From: Streptomyces sp. SM1
GTDB taxonomy: Bacteria; Actinomycetota; Actinomycetes; Streptomycetales; Streptomycetaceae
Length of the DNA: 38,739 nt
Assembly: GCF_002910825.1 (NCBI RefSeq)
Contig: NZ_NEUB01000847.1
Coordinates: forward strand, 1-38,739
Reading direction: 5' to 3'
Part shown: positions 17,236 to 25,720 of the stretch, in pieces
Position numbering within the stretch: position 1 is the first letter of the stretch
Layout of the letters: the number at the start of each line of letters is the position of its first letter
Program-made: the position numbers and the translations under genes
Notes under the pieces: generated by a model
Databases searched by the model: none
What the model was told of the DNA's origin: nothing
What the model saw: the letters and a program-made list of their open reading frames with translations, nothing else

Positions 17236-18687
17236 GTGAAGCCGCAAGCCCTGTCCTACATCGACGGTCGGCTCTGCGAGTCAGGAACCTCACACGACGT
17301 CATCTCACCCGCAACGGGCCACGTGGTGGGAACCGTGGCCTGGGCCGGGGAAGCGGAGGCGGCCGCCGCACTGGAGGCGGCCCGACGCTCCGCGGCCGCG
17401 TGGCGCGCGCTCGGCCTCGACGGGCGCGCCCGTCACATGGCCGAGCTGTGCAGCGCCATCGCCCAGGCGGAGGTGGAGCTTCGCACCACGGTCCAGAACG
17501 AGACGGGCAAGACGTGGGAACAGACCGAAGAGGATTACCGACTGCTGGTCGACTCCCTCGACTTCTACGCGCAAGCAGTTCGCTCCGTCGGGCCCGAGGT
17601 TCTCCATGACCGTGCGGGAACGCACAGGCATGAGCTGCGTCGAGAGCCTGTCGGCGTTGTCGTGGCGTTCATCGCCTGGAACTTCCCGCTGCTCAACCTC
17701 GGATACAAGCTCGGGCCGGCCATGGCGGCGGGGTGCCCGATCGTCATCAAACCGTCCTCGCGGACGCCGCTCGCCGCGGCGGTCGTCGGGCGCCTGTGTC
17801 ACGAGGTCGGACTCCCCGCGGGGGTAGTCAACATTCTCTCAGGGGACGACGCCACCGTCGGAGACGCCCTGTCCCGCAGTGATATTCCTGCGCTCGTCAC
17901 TCTGATCGGCTCGACCGATACAGCACGTCACGTCATGGCCGTGGGTTCGACGACGGTCAAGCGCTACTCCCTGGAACTGGGGGGCAATGCACCGGTCCTC
18001 GTGTACCCCGATGCGGATCTCGATCTCGCGGCCGACACCATCGCCCTGCTGAAGTTCGCCAACGCGGGGCAGGTGTGCGTGGCGCCCAACCGTGTCCTGG
18101 TGCACGAGTCAGTGGCCGCCGCGCTGACCGAACGTCTGTGCAGACGCGCTGAGCGGATCCGGGTCGGCACGGGCCCGGCGGGCTCCGCCGACATGGGCCC
18201 GCTCATCGATGCGGGGGCGGTCGAGCGGGTCCTGGGACTGGTCAGGTCGACCCTGAACCAAGGGGCCCGGCTCGTCATCGGCGGCAGCCGCCCCGACGGC
18301 GCGGCCACGGACTGCTACCTCGCTCCTACCGTCGTCGACGGTGTCACGCCGCAGATGGACCTGTTCCGCCAGGAGGTGTTCGGCCCCGTCGTGTCGATCA
18401 CGACCTTCACCCGCCACGACGACCCGGTCGGACTGGCGAACGACACGGACGCGGGCTTGACCGCCTACGTGTTCGCGCGTGACGAGTCGGTCGTCGGTGC
18501 GGCCGTCGACCGCCTGGAATTCGGCGAGGTTCACGTCAACGGCGTCAAGTACGCCATCGAGCTTCCGCACGGGGGGTTCAAGCAGTCGGGAGTCGGCCAT
18601 GACTGCTCCGTCCTCGCTCTTGAGGACTACCTCGTGCACAAACGCGTCACCCGGCCACTGGCCATGCCCCCCGGAGGAAACCACTGA
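17236..18687 (+). CDS. Aldehyde dehydrogenase, candidate 3,6-anhydrogalactose dehydrogenase
   Basis: A 483-aa NAD(P)-dependent aldehyde dehydrogenase. The start is GTG 17236, five bases after AAAGGGAG; an in-frame GTG at 17230 lies inside that site. The catalytic set is complete: Asn in AWNFPLL, Glu in SLELGGNAP (about E247), Cys in NAGQVCVAPNR (about C281), and EVFGPVVSI near the C-terminus. In known marine agar and carrageenan pathways, a dehydrogenase of this family oxidises 3,6-anhydrogalactose to the acid, the committed step for that sugar. The next gene, an enolase-type enzyme overlapping by one base, fits the following ring-opening step. Confidence 0.85.
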   Translation: MKPQALSYIDGRLCESGTSHDVISPATGHVVGTVAWAGEAEAAAALEAARRSAAAWRALGLDGRARHMAELCSAIAQAEVELRTTVQNETGKTWEQTEEDYRLLVDSLDFYAQAVRSVGPEVLHDRAGTHRHELRREPVGVVVAFIAWNFPLLNLGYKLGPAMAAGCPIVIKPSSRTPLAAAVVGRLCHEVGLPAGVVNILSGDDATVGDALSRSDIPALVTLIGSTDTARHVMAVGSTTVKRYSLELGGNAPVLVYPDADLDLAADTIALLKFANAGQVCVAPNRVLVHESVAAALTERLCRRAERIRVGTGPAGSADMGPLIDAGAVERVLGLVRSTLNQGARLVIGGSRPDGAATDCYLAPTVVDGVTPQMDLFRQEVFGPVVSITTFTRHDDPVGLANDTDAGLTAYVFARDESVVGAAVDRLEFGEVHVNGVKYAIELPHGGFKQSGVGHDCSVLALEDYLVHKRVTRPLAMPPGGNH

Positions 18688-19850
18688 TGCGGATCACCAA
18701 AGTCGTCAGCCACGTCCTGCAGTACGACCTCGACGAGGAGCTCGGCTACTCCCAGCAGTACTACGCGCGACGAAGCGCCCACATCGTCGAGATTCAGACC
18801 GACGAGGGGCTCACGGGCTGGGGCGAGTGCTTCGGGCCCGGGAACGTCGCCCTCGCGAACAAAGTCATCGTCGAGCAGGTGATCGCGCCCATGATCGTCG
18901 GCTCCGACCCGCGCGACCGCGAGGTGCTCTGGCACCGCGTCTACAACCTGTTGCGTGACCACGGCCAGAAGGGGATGCCCATTCAGGCCCTCTCCGGCGT
19001 CGACATCGCCCTGTGGGACCTGTTCGGCAAGCTCACCGAGCAGCCACTGCACCAAGCCATCGGCGGAGCCTTCCGGCAGTCGGTCCAAGTCTACGGCTAC
19101 GGCATGATGCTGGCTCGAGGCAAGGGCCTGGAACAGCGGATGGCCGAGGACGCGGCCGTCATCCGCGATTCCGGCTACGCGGCCACTAAAATGAAGATCG
19201 GCCTCGGCGTTGCGCGCGACATCGAACTGGTCGCCGCGGTGCGCGACGCGCTCGGCCCCGACTTCCCGCTCATGGTGGACGCGAATCACTGCTACGACGT
19301 CACCGACGCCCTGCAGGTGGGCCGGGAGCTGTCGCGGCTGGGCGTCGCCTGGTTCGAGGAGCCGGTGGCGCCGGAGGACCGTGAGGGCTACCGGCGGCTG
19401 CGCGACTCGCTCGAGGTGAACATCGCCGGCGGCGAGGCCGAGTTCACCCGCTGGGGCTGGCGTGACCTGCTCGACGCGGGCTGCGTGGACATCGCCCAGC
19501 CCGAGGTCTGCGCCCTGGGCGGGATCACCGAGTACCTCAAGGTCCGGGCACTGGCCCACTCGCGGTTCATTCCCATCGTGAACCACGTATGGGGCTCCGC
19601 CGTGGCGATCGCGCTCAACATCCACCTGCTGATGGCCATGCCGGACCTCCCCGGCGCGATGTTCCCCCGCAGCCCCCTCCTGGAGCTCGACACGACACCG
19701 AACCGCTTCCGCGACGAACTGCTCGTAAGCCCGCTCCGGATCACGGAGACGGTAGCCCGCGACGGGGCGGTCACCGCGCCCCCCGGGCACGGGATCGGCG
19801 TTGAACCCGACCGCGACTTCATGGCTGCCTTCGAAGTGGGTGCGTCATGA
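18687..19850 (+). CDS. Enolase-superfamily enzyme, candidate 3,6-anhydrogalactonate cycloisomerase
   Basis: A 387-aa mandelate-racemase-subgroup protein. The KxK motif is intact (AATKMKIGLG), metal ligands are in LMVDANHCYD, WFEEPVAPED and AGGEAEFTR, then QPEVCALGGITE and the general-base His in IVNHVWGS. The sequence DIALWDLFGKL in the capping domain is typical. Its start overlaps the stop of the aldehyde dehydrogenase gene by one base. That coupling suggests it takes the product of that enzyme, opening 3,6-anhydrogalactonate to 2-keto-3-deoxygalactonate. Galactarolactone cycloisomerase or a sugar-acid dehydratase are possible alternatives. Confidence 0.8.
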   Translation: MRITKVVSHVLQYDLDEELGYSQQYYARRSAHIVEIQTDEGLTGWGECFGPGNVALANKVIVEQVIAPMIVGSDPRDREVLWHRVYNLLRDHGQKGMPIQALSGVDIALWDLFGKLTEQPLHQAIGGAFRQSVQVYGYGMMLARGKGLEQRMAEDAAVIRDSGYAATKMKIGLGVARDIELVAAVRDALGPDFPLMVDANHCYDVTDALQVGRELSRLGVAWFEEPVAPEDREGYRRLRDSLEVNIAGGEAEFTRWGWRDLLDAGCVDIAQPEVCALGGITEYLKVRALAHSRFIPIVNHVWGSAVAIALNIHLLMAMPDLPGAMFPRSPLLELDTTPNRFRDELLVSPLRITETVARDGAVTAPPGHGIGVEPDRDFMAAFEVGAS

Positions 19851-20863
19851 GCGACATCGCACTTCCCTGGCCGCCGACGCGGCTCGACGGAGCGGTCGTA
19901 TGCGTAGGCGAGACGATGGCGCAGGTGGTACCGAGCGACGGACAGCGCCTCCACGAGGCGGCGCAGTACGCGATCGGACCGGCGGGAGCGGAGTCCAACG
20001 TCGCCATCTCGCTCGCCCGCCTGGGCACACACGCCGCGTGGGCAGGTCTGATCGGCAACGACCCGTTGGGCATTCGGCTGCGACGCGACGTCGAGCGGTA
20101 CGGGGTGTCCACCGATCTGGTGCGCGCCATGCCGGGGGAGCGGACCGGGGTCTTCGTCAAGGATCCGGCGCCCGGTGGCTCCGAGGTCTACTACTACCGC
20201 TTCGGCTCGGCCTCGACACTGATGGACGATCGGTTCGCCGAGGCTGTCATGGCCTCCGGTCCCGGCTGGGTCCACCTGACCGGGGTCACGCCGGCCCTCT
20301 CCAGCAGCTGCGCGCAGGCGGTGCGACGTATCGTCGCGATGGCACACGACGCGTCGGTACCGGTGAGCTTCGATGCGAACCACCGTCCGCCCCTGTGGCC
20401 GGACACGGATACCGCCGCCCATGTCATCGGCGAGATCGCCGCAAGCTGCGACGTGGTCTTCGTCGGCCGGGACGAGGCCGAGGCCCTGTGGGGGACGCGC
20501 ACCGCCGACGCCGTGCGGGAGCATCTCCCCCAGCCCGGTGTCCTCGTGGTAAAGGACGGGTCGGTCGAATGCGTCTCCTTCGACCGCGAGGGGCGTACCG
20601 TCGTGCCCGCGCTGCCGGTCGAGGTCGTCGAGCCCGTCGGGGCCGGCGACGCCTTCGCGGCCGGCTGGATCCACGCCCGGCTCCACGGCATGGAAGCCGC
20701 CGGGTGCCTGCGCCTTGGGCACCTGATGGCCGGCTTCGCCCTGACGTCCCACTCGGACGTCGGTGATCTCGGCACTGACCCGGCCCTGTTGGTGGCCCGA
20801 GCCGCGGACAGCCGCGACTGGCCGACGTCTGCCCCGCTGACCGCCGCCCGGCCACTGAGGTGA
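19847..20863 (+). CDS. PfkB-family sugar kinase, KDG/KDGal kinase-like
   Basis: A 338-aa ribokinase-family protein with ATGA overlap to the preceding gene. It begins with GAVVCVGETMAQVVPSDG, has GPAGAESNVAISLARLG near the N-terminus and the PfkB signature with catalytic Asp in VGAGDAFAAGWI. The substrate loop with VYYYRFGSAST resembles 2-keto-3-deoxygluconate kinases. It should phosphorylate 2-keto-3-deoxygalactonate at position 6, with the KDPG-type aldolase encoded next cleaving the product. Confidence 0.87.
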   Translation: MSDIALPWPPTRLDGAVVCVGETMAQVVPSDGQRLHEAAQYAIGPAGAESNVAISLARLGTHAAWAGLIGNDPLGIRLRRDVERYGVSTDLVRAMPGERTGVFVKDPAPGGSEVYYYRFGSASTLMDDRFAEAVMASGPGWVHLTGVTPALSSSCAQAVRRIVAMAHDASVPVSFDANHRPPLWPDTDTAAHVIGEIAASCDVVFVGRDEAEALWGTRTADAVREHLPQPGVLVVKDGSVECVSFDREGRTVVPALPVEVVEPVGAGDAFAAGWIHARLHGMEAAGCLRLGHLMAGFALTSHSDVGDLGTDPALLVARAADSRDWPTSAPLTAARPLR

Positions 20864-20890
20864 ATCCGCGACACATCGCAAGGAGAAGTC

Positions 20891-21532
20891 GTGTACCACT
20901 ATGAGATCGCCGCACGGATCGCGGACGACGGAGTCGTCGCGATCGTCCGGGAGAAGACGCAGGAAGAGGCGCGCGTGAAGATCCGTGCGCTGCTGAAGGC
21001 CGGTCAACGCGTCGTCGAGGTCTCGGTCACCACACCGGGTGCCATCGAGCTCGTGGCCGAGCTGCGCGACGACCCGGTCGCCTCGGACGCCGTCATCGGC
21101 ATCGGCACGGTCCTGGACGAGACGACGGCGCGGCTTGGCGCCTTGGCCGGGGCGCGGTTCGTCGTCTCTCCGTCGGTCGACACCGAGGTGCTGCGCACCG
21201 CGCACCGCTACGGGATGGCGACACTGCCCGGAGCCTTCACCGCCACGGAAGCCGTCCGGGCCGTGGCGGAGGGGGCAGACTTCGTCAAGCTCTTCCCGGC
21301 GAGTGCGTACGGTCCGGCATCCGTCCAGGACGTGATGGCGGCCCTGCCTCAGATCGCTCTGGTGCCGACCGGGGGTGTCTCCCTGGAGGCCGCTCCCGCG
21401 TTCATCGGCGCCGGTGCTGTCGCAGTCGGTATGGGGGGTGCCCTGACGTGTGGGCCGGCGGCCGAACTGCCGAACCGAGTACGTGAGCTGCACCGTGCCG
21501 TCACCGCGGCCAAGGAGGGACGGCGCGCGTGA
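20891..21532 (+). CDS. KDPG/KDPGal-type aldolase
   Basis: A 213-aa class I aldolase of the Eda/DgoA type. The start is GTG 20891, five bases after AAGGAG. The Glu is in VVEVSVTTPGA (about E43), the Schiff-base Lys in DFVKLFPAS (about K133), and the phosphate loop in VPTGGVSLE plus AVGMGGAL. It cleaves 2-keto-3-deoxy-6-phospho sugar acids to pyruvate and glyceraldehyde-3-phosphate. This closes the route from galactose and anhydrogalactose to central metabolism. Confidence 0.9.
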   Translation: MYHYEIAARIADDGVVAIVREKTQEEARVKIRALLKAGQRVVEVSVTTPGAIELVAELRDDPVASDAVIGIGTVLDETTARLGALAGARFVVSPSVDTEVLRTAHRYGMATLPGAFTATEAVRAVAEGADFVKLFPASAYGPASVQDVMAALPQIALVPTGGVSLEAAPAFIGAGAVAVGMGGALTCGPAAELPNRVRELHRAVTAAKEGRRA

Positions 21533-22431
21533 CTGCGCTGGTGCAGGAGCCGTCGTGGTACGGCGAGCCGGCCGTCCGACTCCGGGCTCCATGGGGTTCG
21601 GTCGTGGTGCTCCCCGAGCGTGGCGCCAAGATTGCCTCCTTGCGGGACGCCTCTGGCCACGAGTGGCTGGCGCAACCGGCGCACGGGCCGCTGGCCGCGC
21701 CGGACAGCGGCGTCCCCTTCGCCGAGGCAGAGATGTGCGGATGGGACGAGATCGCCCCCACATTGCGGTCCGAGGGCATGCCCGACCACGGAGAGGTGTG
21801 GGCCGTCCCCTGGACAGTAGTGGGCGCGGGCCCGGACTTCGTCGAACTGCAGGTGCGTGGCTCCGACGTTCCCTTCCTGCTTCGGCGTCGCCTGCAGGTC
21901 ACCGCGGAGGGGCTACGGATGGAATACTCCGCACGCGCGCTCGAGCACCCCGTGTACTTCCTGTGGATGGCGCATCCCCAGTTCCGGGCGCCGGCGGGCA
22001 CGGAGATCGACCTGGGCGACAGTTCGGTGACCATGTGCGGCGCCGCCGATCGCGACGGGCACGGGACGACCTGGGGCCCGGAGCCGGTGGACCCCTTCAC
22101 CGGCGTGCCCCGCGGGACGGGTCGTAAGTGGTGGTGCGCCCCCGGCACCGCGCCCGACCACGTGCGCGTCGACCATGCGTGCGGCAGGAGCCTGACCCTG
22201 TCGTGGTCGGGGGCAGCGACCGAGCTCGCCGTGTGGGCGGACCACTGCTGGCGATCTCGGGAACCCGTCCTGGCACTCGAGCCCGCGACGTCGAACGGCG
22301 ACGACGTCGTCAACGCGGCGCACGCCGGGACAGCCGTACGCCTCGATGCCCGAACCTGGGTGACCTGGAGCCTCGGCTTGTCCGTCCATCAGCACGCGGA
22401 CGCGAGGAGTCACTGTGGCGAATCGAGCTGA
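21529..22431 (+). CDS. Aldose 1-epimerase (galactose mutarotase)-like protein
   Basis: A 300-aa protein starting at GTG 21529 (GTGA overlap with the aldolase). It has the beta-sandwich pattern of the galactose mutarotase-like superfamily: VVLPERGAKIASLRD at the start, a central WMAHPQF, and LALEPATS near the C-terminus, where mutarotases carry the catalytic Glu. It may interconvert anomers of galactose or anhydrogalactose released inside the cell so that the correct anomer meets the dehydrogenase. The superfamily includes other functions, so the role is inferred from context. Confidence 0.7.
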   Translation: MTALVQEPSWYGEPAVRLRAPWGSVVVLPERGAKIASLRDASGHEWLAQPAHGPLAAPDSGVPFAEAEMCGWDEIAPTLRSEGMPDHGEVWAVPWTVVGAGPDFVELQVRGSDVPFLLRRRLQVTAEGLRMEYSARALEHPVYFLWMAHPQFRAPAGTEIDLGDSSVTMCGAADRDGHGTTWGPEPVDPFTGVPRGTGRKWWCAPGTAPDHVRVDHACGRSLTLSWSGAATELAVWADHCWRSREPVLALEPATSNGDDVVNAAHAGTAVRLDARTWVTWSLGLSVHQHADARSHCGESS

Positions 22432-23203
22432 GCTGCCGCTCCTGCTGGTCACAGGCGGTTTCGGCCGAGTGGCGAGCGTCGTCGTGCCGCCCTTGGCCGA
22501 CACCTTCCGCATCCACGTGCTCGACCGCACCGAACACCGCTTCCCGATGGAGCCGGACCAGGTCACCACGGGTGAGCTGCACGACCTCGACCTGGTGGCC
22601 CGTGCGATGCATGGGGTCGATGCGGTGCTGCACCTCGCCGCGAACGCGAGTCCCCGCTCGCCCTGGTCCGTCGCCATGGACAACCTCACCCTCGCCCGGA
22701 CGGTCCTGGACGCGGCCGCTGCTGCCCACGTGGCCACCGTGGTGCTCGCCAGCTCGGTGCACGCGGCCGGGGGCGCCTTCCGCGACGGCGCACGCCCCGT
22801 CGACCCCGCAACGGCCCACCCGTGCTGTGCGTACGGCGTCGGGAAGGCCGCGATGGAGGCGGCCGCGATGCTGCACCACGACCTCACCGGAGCCTCGGTC
22901 TCCTCGATCCGGTTCGGGCTGACCGGTTGGCCCCTGACCACGAAGGAGCTGGCCGACACCTGGCTCGGGGACCAGGACGCTGCCGACCTCGTCCGGCGTG
23001 CCCTGGTGGCACCGCCGCACGTGGGCACCTATCACGGCGTGTCCCGGCACGGCTCGTCGCGCTGGGCCGTCGGCAACGCGGCCGAGGACCTCGGTTGGCG
23101 GCCTCGCCAGGAACTACCGGTCGCTCTGAGCGACCTCCCACCGGCCGAGAACGCGCCGTGCCGGATGTTCGCCGTACGCGGGACGCCACCCAGCCCCGGC
23201 TGA
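22415..23203 (+). CDS. Extended SDR, NAD-dependent epimerase/dehydratase family
   Basis: A 262-aa short-chain dehydrogenase starting at GTG 22415, 17 bases inside the end of the preceding gene. The nucleotide-binding motif is VTGGFGRVAS, a known variant in uronate dehydrogenase-like proteins. The active site is SSVHAAG followed by YGVGKAAME (Tyr and Lys). Length and layout resemble uronate dehydrogenases, which oxidise C1 of sugars to lactones. A reasonable role is galactose 1-dehydrogenase, giving the lactone opened by the SMP-30-type enzyme. An epimerase function cannot be excluded. Confidence 0.75.
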   Translation: MANRAELPLLLVTGGFGRVASVVVPPLADTFRIHVLDRTEHRFPMEPDQVTTGELHDLDLVARAMHGVDAVLHLAANASPRSPWSVAMDNLTLARTVLDAAAAAHVATVVLASSVHAAGGAFRDGARPVDPATAHPCCAYGVGKAAMEAAAMLHHDLTGASVSSIRFGLTGWPLTTKELADTWLGDQDAADLVRRALVAPPHVGTYHGVSRHGSSRWAVGNAAEDLGWRPRQELPVALSDLPPAENAPCRMFAVRGTPPSPG

Positions 23204-23261
23204 CGCCACCAGCCAGCACCACTCAGGACCGTGACAGCGGTCAGACAGATCAAGGACCCAG

Positions 23262-24281
23262 ATGATGACATCCCGACCAACCCGCGTTGCCCTGGTCGGC
23301 GCCGGGCTCATCGCCCAGAACGTCCACCTGCCCAGACTGGCCGGCCGCGACGACGTGGACCTCGCCGCCGTCGTGGACGTCGACCTCGAGCGCGCCCGCG
23401 CGACGGCAGAGCGCTTCGGCGCGGGCCGGCACTCGAACGACATCGAGGCGGTGCTGGCCGACGACAGCATCGAGGTCCTGGACCTGTGCACGCCGCCGCT
23501 GCTGCATGCCGCTCAGGTGCGAATGGCCCTGGACTCGGGAAAGGACGTCATCCTCGAGAAGCCGGTCGCCGCCAACCTGGCCGATGCCCAGGTCGTCGCC
23601 GACATCGTCGCAGGGTCTCCCGAGAGAGTCATCATGGTGGCCGAGAACTGGGTTTTCAGCTCGGTGGCCCGCGCCCTGAAGCAGCTGATCGACAGCGGAG
23701 CGCTCGGGGAGGTCTTCCTGTGGGAGTCGCGTCACCAAAGTGACCACCGGCTGCCCTCCGGGCAGCAGCCCTCTTGGAATTACGCCCTGAGCGCGGCCGG
23801 TGGTGGCTACCTGACGCAGGCGGGTACGCACGCCATCTCACTGGGCCGGCACCTGCTGGGCGAAGTGGAGTCCGTCGTCGCCGTCAGCCCGCAGGCGCAT
23901 GGCGACGGCGGCCCCTTCCTCGACCACGAAATGGTCGTCGGTCTCCAGTTCCGCACCGGCGCGTCAGGCTCCATGGTCCTCACCGGCCGCAGCCGGCGAC
24001 CTGGCCAGAGAGTGTTGGGCCAGACCCTCTTCGGGACGGAGGGAACGGTGGACGGCGACATCCTGTCAGGAGCTCTGTCCGGTGAAGCCGTCACCGCTCT
24101 GCCGCAGTTCGGACCCTCGATGGGCTTCGACGAGGAGTTCGACCATTTCTTCGAGTGCCGCCGTACGGGGGAGGCCCCCTACCCGTCGGTCGGCGACCAG
24201 GTGGAGACCCTGCGCACGATGGCCGCCGTGTACCGCGCCGCCGTGACGGGCACGCGCGTCCGGGTGGAGGAGATCGCATGA
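23262..24281 (+). CDS. Gfo/Idh/MocA-family oxidoreductase
   Basis: A 339-aa protein starting at ATG 23262, five bases after AAGGA. The N-terminal Rossmann fold is VALVGAGLIAQNVHLP, the EKP motif is VILEKPVA, and the C-terminal domain has GGGYLTQAGTHAISLGRHLLGE with the conserved His. Such proteins oxidise sugars with NAD(P), and some (GH109 and related families) cleave glycosides by a transient oxidation. Since the locus has no ordinary exo-glycosidase, a glycosidase role deserves a test, but a simple dehydrogenase is equally compatible. Confidence 0.82.
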   Translation: MMTSRPTRVALVGAGLIAQNVHLPRLAGRDDVDLAAVVDVDLERARATAERFGAGRHSNDIEAVLADDSIEVLDLCTPPLLHAAQVRMALDSGKDVILEKPVAANLADAQVVADIVAGSPERVIMVAENWVFSSVARALKQLIDSGALGEVFLWESRHQSDHRLPSGQQPSWNYALSAAGGGYLTQAGTHAISLGRHLLGEVESVVAVSPQAHGDGGPFLDHEMVVGLQFRTGASGSMVLTGRSRRPGQRVLGQTLFGTEGTVDGDILSGALSGEAVTALPQFGPSMGFDEEFDHFFECRRTGEAPYPSVGDQVETLRTMAAVYRAAVTGTRVRVEEIA

Positions 24282-25720
24282 GCGCCCCCACGCCTCGCCG
24301 CGTCATCGTGGTCATGACTGACCAGCACGCGCGGTACGCCTCCGGGGCCTATGGGAGCTCCTCCGTACAGACCCCCCACCTGGACGCACTGGCCCAACAG
24401 GGCACGACCTTTGACGCGGCCTCCTGCCCCTCACCCATGTGCGTCCCGTCGCGCGCCTCGATCATGACGGGGCGACCGGTGCACGAGATCGGGGCCTGGG
24501 ACAACGCGCACCCGTACGACGGGACGCCGCGTGGATGGGCGCATGCTGTGCGAGACGCCGGTCTGCGAACCACGGTCATCGGCAAGATGCACTTCCGTTC
24601 GGCCGAGGACGACACGGGCTTCGACGAGACCCTTCTCCCCCTCGACGTATCGGACGGGGTGGGAGACGTCTACTCACTCGTGCGTGATGACATGCCCGCG
24701 CGCCCGGCTCTGGCCGACCTCGTGCGAGGTGCCGGCGTGGGCGAGTCGCCCTACCTGGCCTTCGACCGCTCTGTGGCCGACCGGGCATGTGAGTGGCTCG
24801 ACAGCGCGCCGCAGGACCAATCGTGGGCTCTGCTGGTCTCGTTCGCCACTCCGCACCATCCGTTGGTCGTCCCGCAGGAGTACTGGGACCTCTACGCCGA
24901 CACCGACTTGGGAGAAGTCGGTGAGCCCCCGCAGGAGCAGCACCCGTACCCGGCGGAGCTGCGGCGTGTCATGGGCGTCGATACGGCGTTCTCGACGGAG
25001 GAGATCGCCCGGGCCCGTCGAGCCTACTTCGGGCTCTGCACTCTGGCGGACGAGCTGGTGGGCCAGGTGATCGAGCGGGCACGGCTGAACGGGTTCGACC
25101 TGGACTCGACGCTCGTCGTGTACACCTCGGACCATGGAACGTCGCTGGGCGAGAGAGGCCTGTGGTGGAAGCACCACCTCTACGAGGAGTCGGTCGGCGT
25201 CCCGCTCATGGTCGCGGGCCCCGGATTCGCCCGCGGGGCCCGGGTGTCGCAGCCGGTCTCCCTCACCTCGGTGTACCCGACGGTGCTGTCAACGCTCTCG
25301 GTAGAGGACGAGCGTGAGCCGTCGCCGGTCACCACCCCCACACTCCCGGCATCGGACGCCGTTCCCGCGCACCCCGCCGGCGGGTTCGCCGAGTACCACG
25401 GGCTCGGTGCCTCGTCGGCAGCGTTCATGCTCCGTCGTGGCAGGTTCAAGCTCATCTACTTCGCCACCCAGCCGCCGCAGCTGTTCGACCTGCGGGCGGA
25501 CCCCGAGGAGCGACGCGACCTCGCCGGTGACCCGACCCACGCGGACACTCTGCAGGATCTGACGCGCGAGCTGCGCCTGCTCCTGGACCCGGAGGCTGTC
25601 GACAGGCAGGCGCGGCGGGACCAGGCCGTCCTCATCGAGCGCTACGGCGGTCGCGCGGCCATCCTGTCCGAAGGATTCCGGATCCCCTTCACGCCGCCGC
25701 CGAAGGCCGACGGATCGTGA
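24278..25720 (+). CDS. S1-family sulfatase, cytoplasmic, cysteine type
   Basis: A 480-aa arylsulfatase-fold enzyme with ATGA overlap to the preceding gene. The maturation motif CVPSRASIMTG holds Cys 55, which must become formylglycine. Metal and active-site residues are visible in VVMTDQHARY (Asp about 15), TVIGKMHF, FATPHHP and VVYTSDHGTSLGERGLWWKHHLYEE. There is no signal peptide, so it acts inside the cell on imported sulfated sugars. It resembles the choline-sulfatase/heparan-sulfatase-like branch; the position of the sulfate removed (for example O4 of galactose) cannot be read from sequence. The formylglycine-generating enzyme gene lies two genes downstream. Confidence 0.9.
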   Translation: MSAPTPRRVIVVMTDQHARYASGAYGSSSVQTPHLDALAQQGTTFDAASCPSPMCVPSRASIMTGRPVHEIGAWDNAHPYDGTPRGWAHAVRDAGLRTTVIGKMHFRSAEDDTGFDETLLPLDVSDGVGDVYSLVRDDMPARPALADLVRGAGVGESPYLAFDRSVADRACEWLDSAPQDQSWALLVSFATPHHPLVVPQEYWDLYADTDLGEVGEPPQEQHPYPAELRRVMGVDTAFSTEEIARARRAYFGLCTLADELVGQVIERARLNGFDLDSTLVVYTSDHGTSLGERGLWWKHHLYEESVGVPLMVAGPGFARGARVSQPVSLTSVYPTVLSTLSVEDEREPSPVTTPTLPASDAVPAHPAGGFAEYHGLGASSAAFMLRRGRFKLIYFATQPPQLFDLRADPEERRDLAGDPTHADTLQDLTRELRLLLDPEAVDRQARRDQAVLIERYGGRAAILSEGFRIPFTPPPKADGS

